From Streptomyces triculaminicus (GTDB lineage: Bacteria; Actinomycetota; Actinomycetes; Streptomycetales; Streptomycetaceae), in contig NZ_JAFMOF010000001.1 of assembly GCF_017349075.1 (NCBI RefSeq), positions 682,001-746,000 on the forward strand: 64,000 bases of DNA. Reading direction: 5' to 3'. Position 1 is the stretch's first letter; each line of letters begins with the position of its first letter. The translations under genes and the position numbers were made by a program. Positions 16,454-23,107 of this stretch are shown here, piece after piece. A model generated the notes under the pieces. The model saw only the letters and a program-made list of their open reading frames with translations. It made no database searches and was not told the origin of the DNA.

Positions 16454-16970
16454 GGTGGGGAACCATTCCCCGGCGAAGGAAGCACCTCATGCCCGGCCCC
16501 ACCCCGCAGAGCGGCACAGCCGCCTCCCCGCCCCCTCCGCACGCCCCGCGTGCGGCGGCCAGGTCAGCCACGCCCTCGCCCGCGTCGCCCGGTCCCACCG
16601 CACCACGGCCGGGCACCTGCTGCGGCGCCTCGGGCTCTACCCGGGGCAGGAGCTGCTGATGATGCGTCTGTGGGAGGCCGGCCCGCAGCGCCAGTCCGAA
16701 CTGATCAAACTGATGGAGCTCGACCCCTCCACCGTGACCCGCATGGTCCAGCGGCTGGAGCAGGCCGGGCTGATCAGCCGCTGCGCCCACCCCGGCGACC
16801 GCCGGGCCGTCCTCATCGAGACCACCCCGGCGGGCGAGGCGCTGCGCGAGGAGGTGGAGCAGGTGTGGCGGGACCTCGAGGAGCGTACGGTCGCGGGCCT
16901 CACCGAGGCCGACCGCGCCGAGCTGTCCCGGCTGCTGTCCCTCCTGGAACGCAACCTCGCCACCGGCTGA
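16452..16970 (+). CDS. MarR-family regulator (N-terminus probably frameshifted)
   Basis: A winged-helix MarR regulator: QRQSELIKLMELDPSTVTRMVQRLEQAGLISR is the recognition region and PGDRRAVLIETTPAGEALR the wing. The open frame begins at 16452 inside an operator palindrome and without a ribosome site. A better start is the ATG at 16489 (GAAGGAAG upstream), whose frame reads MPGPTPQSG...PHAPRA and would join the MarR frame (GGQVSHALARVARSH) if one G were added near 16553. It most likely represses the divergent ene-reductase gene and itself. Confidence 0.8.
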   Translation: MVGNHSPAKEAPHARPHPAERHSRLPAPSARPACGGQVSHALARVARSHRTTAGHLLRRLGLYPGQELLMMRLWEAGPQRQSELIKLMELDPSTVTRMVQRLEQAGLISRCAHPGDRRAVLIETTPAGEALREEVEQVWRDLEERTVAGLTEADRAELSRLLSLLERNLATG

Positions 16971-17036
16971 GCCCGTTGCGCCCGCCCCGCGCGAACCCGC
17001 GCGGGCCCGCCGGGCGCTGTGGGATCCCGGGCATGC

Positions 17037-17070
17037 GAAAGCCCCCGTCGGATTCCCGACGGGGGCTTTC
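17037..17070. terminator. strong bidirectional terminator
   Basis: GAAAGCCCCCGTCG / CGACGGGGGCTTTC, perfect 14-bp arms, immediately past the 3' end of tRNA-Ala (minus strand) and 67 bp after the MarR stop. Confidence 0.8.
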
Positions 17071-17078
17071 ATGTGCGG

Positions 17079-17152
17079 TGGACCTGAGGGGATTCGAACC
17101 CCTGACCCCCTCGATGCGAACGAGGTGCGCTACCGGACTGCGCCACAGGCCC
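17079..17152 (-). tRNA. tRNA-Ala, anticodon CGC
   Basis: A complete cloverleaf: acceptor GGGCCTG/CAGGTCC with discriminator A, anticodon stem CCTCG/CGAGG with loop TTCGCAT (anticodon CGC) and T-loop GGTTCGAATCC. The CCA end is not encoded. tRNA 3' ends are common integration sites, but no repeat of this end was seen elsewhere in the window. Confidence 0.93.
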
Positions 17153-17223
17153 TTGCAACGAGTGGAACTCTAGCACTTCCATCCGGGTGCTCGGAAATCC
17201 GCTCCCCCGCGACTCCCCGCTGG

Positions 17224-18300
17224 TCAACGCCGGGGCCGGTCCGGGATCCGATCATCGTTGGCGGCGCGGGGGCGGTCGTCGTCGGCGTACTGGTCGAAGA
17301 GCGGCGTGCGGCCGCGCTCGCGGCGGGGGCGGCGGGAGCGGGCGGGGCGGCGCTCCTCGGCGGCGGGCTTGCGGTCGGAGGACGGCTCCACGGTGCTGGA
17401 GCGGGCCGAGCTCCAGGCGTCCGCGCCGGCGCCGGTGGCGCGCGGGGCGACCGGCGCCGAGACGTACGTGGGCAGCGGCACGGGCACGGGCTCCCAGCCC
17501 TCGCCGGTGCCGCGGTCACGCTGCTGGTCGACCCACTCGGCGTGGTCGGTCTGCTCGACCAGCGCGCGGCGGCCCGCGCTGTGGGCGGACATCGCCGGCG
17601 GCGCGGGAACCTGGTGGTGGACAACGGTGTCAGCGGCGGCCGGGTCGCTCTCGGGCGCCGCCGCGTGAGGGCGGGCACGGCCCTCACGCAGCCGCTGGGC
17701 GGCCTGTTCGGCGCGGCGCTGGTCCATGGTGAAGGCGAACCGGCGGCGCTCCTGGAGCCTCAGGTAGACGATGTACGCGCTGAGCAGCGCCGCGGGCCCC
17801 GCCGGAGCCCACAGGAACGCCAGCCCGCCGACGCCCGCGACGACCGCGCCGAGGGTGAAGGCGAGGAAGAGCAGCACCGTGGTGCGCCGGCGCCGGGCGA
17901 GGACCTTGGAGCGGCGGGCCCGCTCGGCGGCGCTCTGGGCGGCGGCGCTCTGGGCGGCCGGGCTCGCGGGGGCGGCCGGCCGGTCCGGCTCCGCGCCGGA
18001 CGCGGGCGCGCCGAAGGACCGGACGGCGACCGGGTCGGTCGCGGCGTCCGGCTCGGGCGCGCCGGGCTCGGACCCCGTGGGGTCCTCCGGCGCCGGGGCG
18101 TCGCCGGAGGCGCGCCCCTCGAGGTCCTTGGCGTAACGGCGCTCCATGCCCGCCCGTCCGGACAGAAGCCGGATGGCTGTGCTGAAGCGTTCCGTCGGAC
18201 GGGCTTCATTGAGCTCGTCCTGCCTACGGAGCCACATCGGCACCAAGTAGGCGGCCCAGGCCCCGACGATGACTGCGTAGATCAGGCCGCTGCTGCTCAC
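17224..18300 (-). CDS. glpR: membrane protein, GlpR-type receptor of gephyrin-like Glp
   Basis: A 358-residue protein with an N-terminal membrane segment (LIYAVIVGAWAAYLVPMWL), a conserved RRQDELNEARPTERFSTAIRLL stretch, a low-complexity Ala/Glu/Pro region and two adjacent hydrophobic segments around residues 140-180, then an Arg-rich tail. It sits at the end of the glp-moaC-mogA-GNAT run, as in other Actinobacteria. In corynebacteria the homologue anchors the MoeA-like protein Glp near FtsZ. That role here is inferred from gene order and the N-terminal pattern. Confidence 0.75.
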   Translation of the reverse strand: MSSSGLIYAVIVGAWAAYLVPMWLRRQDELNEARPTERFSTAIRLLSGRAGMERRYAKDLEGRASGDAPAPEDPTGSEPGAPEPDAATDPVAVRSFGAPASGAEPDRPAAPASPAAQSAAAQSAAERARRSKVLARRRRTTVLLFLAFTLGAVVAGVGGLAFLWAPAGPAALLSAYIVYLRLQERRRFAFTMDQRRAEQAAQRLREGRARPHAAAPESDPAAADTVVHHQVPAPPAMSAHSAGRRALVEQTDHAEWVDQQRDRGTGEGWEPVPVPLPTYVSAPVAPRATGAGADAWSSARSSTVEPSSDRKPAAEERRPARSRRPRRERGRTPLFDQYADDDRPRAANDDRIPDRPRR

Positions 18301-18446
18301 CCTTCACACGGTAGAGGGGGACGCGCGGGGGATTCCGCCAATTGGCGCGGTGTGTCGCACGATCCGGCTGATATCTCGAACTTTTTTTGTGATTGTTGAG
18401 ACCGGAACCCTACGAATACCGTCAATTGACAGTCGATTTCGAACGT

Positions 18447-19061
18447 TTATTTTATTTCCGGGGAGCGCCGGTGCCACCTGGCCACCAGCCCCTCCGGGAC
18501 CTCGTCGGCGGTCAGCGCGTAGACCAGGTGGTCGCGCCAGGCGCCGTCGATGTGGAGATACCCCGGGCGCAGCCCCTCCTCACGGAATCCGAGTTTCTCC
18601 ACCACCCGGCGACTGGGCAGGTTCTCCGGCCGGATGCACACCTCGACGCGGTGCAGTCCGACGCGGTGGAAGCAGTGGTCCACCACCAGCGCCACGGCCG
18701 TCGGCATCACGCCCCGGCCCGCCACGGCCTCGTCCACCCAGTAGCCGACGTGGGCCGAGCACATGGAGCCCCAGGTGATCCCCGCCACGGTCAGCTGGCC
18801 CACCAGCCGGCCGCGGTACTCGATCACGAACGGCAGCATGCGCCCGGCGTGCGCCTCGGCGCGCAGATGCCGGACCATCTGCCGGTACGTGGGCCGTCGC
18901 GCCGGGGGCACGCCGGGCGGCGGCGGGGGGATCGTGGCCTCCCAGGGGCGCAGCCAGTCCCGGTTGCGCTGGTTGACCTCGCGCCACGCCCGCTGGTCGC
19001 GCACCTTTATCGGGCGCAGGGCCACATCGCCGTCCATCAGCGTCACCGGCCAGAAGTTCAT
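18447..19061 (-). CDS. GNAT N-acetyltransferase (RimJ/RimL-like)
   Basis: A 204-residue GCN5-related acetyltransferase. Acetyl-CoA-binding features include VGYWVDEAVAGRGVMPTAVALVVDHCF (motif A) and RPENLPSRRVVEKLGFREEG (motif B), the usual pattern of ribosomal-protein or small-molecule acetyltransferases. It lies between GlpR and MogA. The same position holds a rimJ-like gene in Mycobacterium. The acetyl acceptor is unknown. Confidence 0.85.
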   Translation of the reverse strand: MNFWPVTLMDGDVALRPIKVRDQRAWREVNQRNRDWLRPWEATIPPPPPGVPPARRPTYRQMVRHLRAEAHAGRMLPFVIEYRGRLVGQLTVAGITWGSMCSAHVGYWVDEAVAGRGVMPTAVALVVDHCFHRVGLHRVEVCIRPENLPSRRVVEKLGFREEGLRPGYLHIDGAWRDHLVYALTADEVPEGLVARWHRRSPEIK

Positions 19062-19128
19062 GCGCTCACCCGCCCGACACCGCTCACACGCTCACCCCGG
19101 TCACCGGCCGGTCGCTCGGGCCGGACGC

Positions 19129-19611
19129 TCATGCGGAGGGGCGGGAGTGGTCACCGCCGTGGATCTGCTCCACCGCGTGCACCAGCAGGCGCTCCAGCAC
19201 GGCCAGCCCGTCGCGCACCCCGCCGGTCGAACCGGGCAGGTTCACGATCAGTGTGCGCCCCGCGACCCCGGCCAGGCCCCGCGAGAGCGCCGCCGTGGGG
19301 ACCTTCGCCAGCCCCTCGGCCCGCAGGGCCTCGGGGATGCCCGGGATCTCGTAGTCGAGGACGCGCCGCGTCGCCTCGGGGGTGCGGTCGGTGGGCGAGA
19401 TGCCCGTACCGCCTGTGGTCAGCACCACGTCGTACGCGCCCGCCACCGCCTCGCGCAGGGCGGCCTCGACGGGGTCGCCGTCGGGCACGACGCGCGGGCC
19501 GTCGACGGCGAAGCCCATGGCCGTGAGCCCCTCCGCCAGCAGCGGGCCCCCCTTGTCGGCGTACACGCCCGCGGCCGCCCGGTTCGACGCCGTCACGACG
19601 AGCGCTCTCAC
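19129..19611 (-). CDS. mogA: molybdopterin adenylyltransferase (MogA/MoaB type)
   Basis: A 160-residue MoCF domain protein that adenylylates molybdopterin during molybdenum cofactor synthesis. It shows [21 protein letters not shown], the [17 protein letters not shown] motif and [13 protein letters not shown]. The GTG at 19611 overlaps the moaC stop (GTGA), so the two are translationally coupled. It is part of the glp-moaC-mogA operon on the minus strand. Confidence 0.9.
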   Translation of the reverse strand: MRALVVTASNRAAAGVYADKGGPLLAEGLTAMGFAVDGPRVVPDGDPVEAALREAVAGAYDVVLTTGGTGISPTDRTPEATRRVLDYEIPGIPEALRAEGLAKVPTAALSRGLAGVAGRTLIVNLPGSTGGVRDGLAVLERLLVHAVEQIHGGDHSRPSA

Positions 19612-20090
19612 CCGCGGCTCCACTTCCCGGACTTCCCGCCCGTCTTCTCCTCGACGCGGACGTCGGTGACGACCGCGCCCTTGTCCACGGCCTTGACCAT
19701 GTCGACCACGGTCAGCGCGGCGACGGAGACCGCCGTCAGCGCCTCCATCTCCACGCCCGTGCGGTCCGTCGTCCTCACGGTGGCGAGGATCTCGACGGCG
19801 TCGTCGGCGACCGCGAGGTCGACCGTGACGCCGGACAGGGCGAGCGGGTGGCACAGCGGGATCAGCTCGGGGGTGCGCTTGGCGCCCATGATCCCGGCGA
19901 TGCGGGCGGTGGCGAGGGCGTCGCCCTTGGGCATGCCCTCGCCGCGCAGCAGTTCCACGACGCGGGGGGAGACGAGCACCCGGCCGCTCGCGCGGGCGGT
20001 GCGCGCGGTGACCTCCTTGGCGGAGACGTCGACCATGCGGGCCGCGCCCGTGTCGTCGAGGTGGGTGAGATGCTCCTGGGCGCTGCTCAT
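19608..20090 (-). CDS. moaC: cyclic pyranopterin monophosphate synthase MoaC
   Basis: A 160-residue enzyme completing cyclic pyranopterin monophosphate, the first stable molybdenum cofactor intermediate. Family motifs are visible: [48 protein letters not shown] and [23 protein letters not shown]. It sits downstream of glp and overlaps mogA by four bases. No moaA is in the window. Confidence 0.95.
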   Translation of the reverse strand: MSSAQEHLTHLDDTGAARMVDVSAKEVTARTARASGRVLVSPRVVELLRGEGMPKGDALATARIAGIMGAKRTPELIPLCHPLALSGVTVDLAVADDAVEILATVRTTDRTGVEMEALTAVSVAALTVVDMVKAVDKGAVVTDVRVEEKTGGKSGKWSRG

Positions 20091-20154
20091 CGTTCTCCCG
20101 GTCCGGGCCCCTGTGGTGCCTGTGGGCAGCCACCGTACCCGGCGGGGCGGGCCG

Positions 20155-21495
20155 TCAGTCGAGAAGGACCACGTCCACTTCGGCGCCCGCCGCCAGCGAG
20201 GTGACGTTCTCGGGCACGACGATCAGGGCGTTGGCGTCGGCGAGCGCCTTGACCAGGTGGGAGCCCGCTCCCCCGACCGTGGTCACCCGGCCGTCGGCGT
20301 AGTGGCCGCGCAGGTACTGCCGGCGTCCCCGGGGCGAGGAGGCGACGCCCTGCGGGCACACCGCGCGCACGGTCCGGCGGTCGCCGAAGGGCGGGAGGCC
20401 CATGAGCGCCCGGACGGCGGGCCGTACGAAGAGCTCGAAGGAGACGTACGCGCTGACGGGGTTGCCCGGCAGGGCGAACAGCGGGGTGCGGTCGGGGCCG
20501 ATGCGGCCGAAGCCCTGGGGCTTGCCGGGCTGCATGGCCAGGCGGCGGAAGGAGACCCTGCCCTCCTCGGCGGTCAGCCCGGAGAGGGCCTCCTTGACCA
20601 CGTCGTACGCGCCGACGCTCACTCCCCCGCTGGTGACGACCGCGTCGGCGCGCACCAGCTGGTCGTCCAGCGTGGACCGCAGGGTGGCGGGCTCGTCGTC
20701 GACGGCGCCGACGCGGTACGCGATGGCACCGGCGTCGCGGGCGCAGGCGGTGAGCATGAAGCTGTTGGAGTCGTGGATCCGCCCGGCGGTCAGGGCCTCG
20801 CCGGGCGGGACGAGCTCGCTGCCGGTGGACACCACGACGACGCGGGGGCGGGGGCGTACGGTCACGGACGCGCGGCCGATGGCGGCGAGGAGGCCGATCT
20901 GGGAGGGGCCGAGGACCGTGCCCGCGCGGACGGCGATCTCGCCGGCGCCGACGTCGCTGCCGCGGTCGCGGATGTGGGCGCGGGCGGCGGCGGGGCGGTG
21001 GACCCGCACCTCGCCGAGGCCGGGGCCGTCGCCGTCCGCGGCGGGCCGCCCGGCGGTCATCGCGTCGGCCCGGCCGCCGCCCGTGCCGCCGTCGGTCCAT
21101 TCGACCGGCACGACGGCCTCGGCGCCGGGCGGCACCGGGGCGCCGGTCATGATGCGCACGGCCTCGCCGGGGCCGACGGCGGGCAGCTCGCCGCTGCCCG
21201 CCGCGATGTCGCCGACGATCGTGAGCACCGCGGGGAATTCCTCGCTCGCCCCTTCGACGTCGGCGACCCGGACGGCGTAGCCGTCCATGGAGCTGTTGTC
21301 GAAGGGTGGCAGGGCGGCGGGGACGGTGACGTCCTCCACCAGCACGCAGCCCTGGGCGTCGAGCAGTTGCAGCTCGATGGGCTCCAGCGGGCGGAGCTTC
21401 CCGAGGATGTCGTCGAGGTGCTCGTCCACCGACCAGAGACGGTCCGTGTCCGCGGTCGTGGCGGGGGGCGTGCCCGTGCCCGTGCTGGTGCTCAA
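20155..21495 (-). CDS. glp: gephyrin-like molybdotransferase Glp (MoeA family)
   Basis: A 446-residue MoeA-type protein that inserts molybdate into adenylylated molybdopterin. Motifs in order: [62 protein letters not shown] and the C-terminal [17 protein letters not shown]. The TTG at 21495, with GAGGAG about 10 nt before it, is the likely start; the open frame further upstream runs over galU. Pairing with glpR suggests the actinobacterial Glp branch that is also linked to cell division. A Gly/Ala/Asp-rich insertion lies around residues 130-160. Confidence 0.9.
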   Translation of the reverse strand: MSTSTGTGTPPATTADTDRLWSVDEHLDDILGKLRPLEPIELQLLDAQGCVLVEDVTVPAALPPFDNSSMDGYAVRVADVEGASEEFPAVLTIVGDIAAGSGELPAVGPGEAVRIMTGAPVPPGAEAVVPVEWTDGGTGGGRADAMTAGRPAADGDGPGLGEVRVHRPAAARAHIRDRGSDVGAGEIAVRAGTVLGPSQIGLLAAIGRASVTVRPRPRVVVVSTGSELVPPGEALTAGRIHDSNSFMLTACARDAGAIAYRVGAVDDEPATLRSTLDDQLVRADAVVTSGGVSVGAYDVVKEALSGLTAEEGRVSFRRLAMQPGKPQGFGRIGPDRTPLFALPGNPVSAYVSFELFVRPAVRALMGLPPFGDRRTVRAVCPQGVASSPRGRRQYLRGHYADGRVTTVGGAGSHLVKALADANALIVVPENVTSLAAGAEVDVVLLD

Positions 21496-21499
21496 AGCG

Positions 21500-22402
21500 C
21501 TACATCTCCTCGGTGACGTAACTGCGGAGCCAGGCCCGGAAGTCCGGCCCCAGGTCTTCCCGTTCGCATGCCAGTCTGACAATGGCACGCAGGTAGTCAC
21601 CACGGTCGCCGGTGTCGTAGCGGCGGCCCTTGAAGACCACGCCGTGCACGGGTCCGCCGAGGCCCGGCTCGGCGGCCAGCGCCTGGAGGGCGTCGGTGAG
21701 CTGGATCTCGCCGCCGCGGCCCGGCTCGGTCTCGCGGAGCACGTCGAAGACGGCCGGGTCGAGGACGTAGCGGCCGATGACGGCGTAGTTGCTCGGCGCC
21801 TCCTCGGGGTCGGGCTTCTCGACCAGGCCGGTGATCTCGACGACGCCCTCGGTGTCGGTGGGCTTGACGGCCGCGCAGCCGTAGAGGCCGATCTGGGCGG
21901 GGTCGACCTCCATGAGGGCGATCACGCTGCCGCCGTGCAGCCGCTGGATGTCGACCATGTGGGACAGCAGCGGGTCGCGGGCGTCGATCAGGTCGTCGCC
22001 GAGCAGGACGGCGAAGGGCTCGTCGCCGACGTGCGGGGCGGCGCACAGCACGGCGTGGCCCAGGCCCCGGGGGTCGCCCTGGCGGACGTAGTGCATGGTC
22101 GCCAGGTCGCTGGACTCCTGGACCCTCGCGAGCCGGGACGCGTCGCCCTTGCGGCGCAGCATCTCCTCGAGCTCGTAATTGCGGTCGAAATGATCCTCAA
22201 GCGGCCGCTTGTTCCGTCCGGTGATCATGAGCACGTCGGACAGGCCCGCGTGCACCGCCTCTTCCACCACATACTGGATCGCCGGCTTGTCGACCACCGG
22301 GAGCATCTCCTTGGGGGTGGCCTTGGTGGCCGGGAGAAAGCGGGTTCCGAGCCCGGCGGCAGGGATGACAGCCTTGCTGATCCGAGGGCGCGATTGAGTC
22401 AT
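21500..22402 (-). CDS. galU: UTP-glucose-1-phosphate uridylyltransferase
   Basis: A 300-residue nucleotidyltransferase making UDP-glucose from UTP and glucose 1-phosphate. GLGTRFLPATKATPKEM is the nucleotide-binding signature; FAVLLGDDLID, GLVEKPDPEEAPSNYAVIGRY and FKGRRYDTGDRGDYLRA are typical. The ATG at 22402 begins the conserved domain. Its stop is four bases before the glp start, so they form an operon. It is divergent from the cyclo-ligase gene. Confidence 0.95.
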   Translation of the reverse strand: MTQSRPRISKAVIPAAGLGTRFLPATKATPKEMLPVVDKPAIQYVVEEAVHAGLSDVLMITGRNKRPLEDHFDRNYELEEMLRRKGDASRLARVQESSDLATMHYVRQGDPRGLGHAVLCAAPHVGDEPFAVLLGDDLIDARDPLLSHMVDIQRLHGGSVIALMEVDPAQIGLYGCAAVKPTDTEGVVEITGLVEKPDPEEAPSNYAVIGRYVLDPAVFDVLRETEPGRGGEIQLTDALQALAAEPGLGGPVHGVVFKGRRYDTGDRGDYLRAIVRLACEREDLGPDFRAWLRSYVTEEM

Positions 22403-22483
22403 GAGCCGAACACTATCCGTTGCGTTTGGGCGGAAGATGTTACTCCGCCGAGTATGACCTGAGGCGAGGAGTTTGTACGAACA

Positions 22484-23095
22484 ATGATCGAAGCCAATGC
22501 GTTTCCAGGCCCTCCCCAGCCTAGTAAAAGCGGGTTGCGGCGCTCCCTCCTGGCCGTGAGATCCGGGTTGACCTCGGATGACATCGCGGCGGCCGAGGCC
22601 GCTCTGGCGCGCCGGGCGCTGGAGCTGCCCGAGCTCGCCGGGGCGCGGACGGTGGCCGCCTATGTCTCGGTGGGGAGCGAGCCGGGCACCCGCGCCCTGC
22701 TGGACGCGCTGCGCGCGCGGGGCGTGCGCGTCCTGCTGCCGGTCCTGCTGCCCGACAACGACCTCGACTGGGCGCCCTACCGGGGCGCGGACCGTCTCGT
22801 GCGCGCCTCCAAGGGCCTGCTGGAGCCCGACGGCGAGCGGCTGGGCCCCGACGCGGTCACCGGCGCCGACGCCGTGCTGCTGCCGGGGCTGGCGGTGGAC
22901 GACCGCGGCCTGCGGCTGGGCCGGGGCGGCGGTTCGTACGACCGGGTGCTGGCCCGCCTGGAGCGGGCCGGGGCCGACCCGGCGCGCGTGGTCCTCCTCT
23001 ACGACGACGAGGTGGTCGCGCGGGTCCCGGAGGAACCGCACGACCACCCCGTGCACGCGGTGGTCACCCCTGGCGGGGTGCGCCGCTTCGGCTAG
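22484..23095 (+). CDS. 5-formyltetrahydrofolate cyclo-ligase
   Basis: A 203-residue enzyme converting 5-formyl-THF to 5,10-methenyl-THF with ATP. The family's GRGGGSYDRVLA motif is clear, and DAVLLPGLAVDDRGLRLG precedes it. The N-terminus (KSGLRRSLLAVRSGL) matches the usual basic folate-ligase start. The same galU/cyclo-ligase divergent arrangement is seen in mycobacteria. Confidence 0.92.
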   Translation: MIEANAFPGPPQPSKSGLRRSLLAVRSGLTSDDIAAAEAALARRALELPELAGARTVAAYVSVGSEPGTRALLDALRARGVRVLLPVLLPDNDLDWAPYRGADRLVRASKGLLEPDGERLGPDAVTGADAVLLPGLAVDDRGLRLGRGGGSYDRVLARLERAGADPARVVLLYDDEVVARVPEEPHDHPVHAVVTPGGVRRFG

Positions 23096-23107
23096 CGCCG
23101 AGGCCGG

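Noticed and set aside
17037..17152. tRNA-Ala as the attachment site of an integrated element
   Set aside because: No integrase and no direct repeat of the tRNA 3' end were found in the window.
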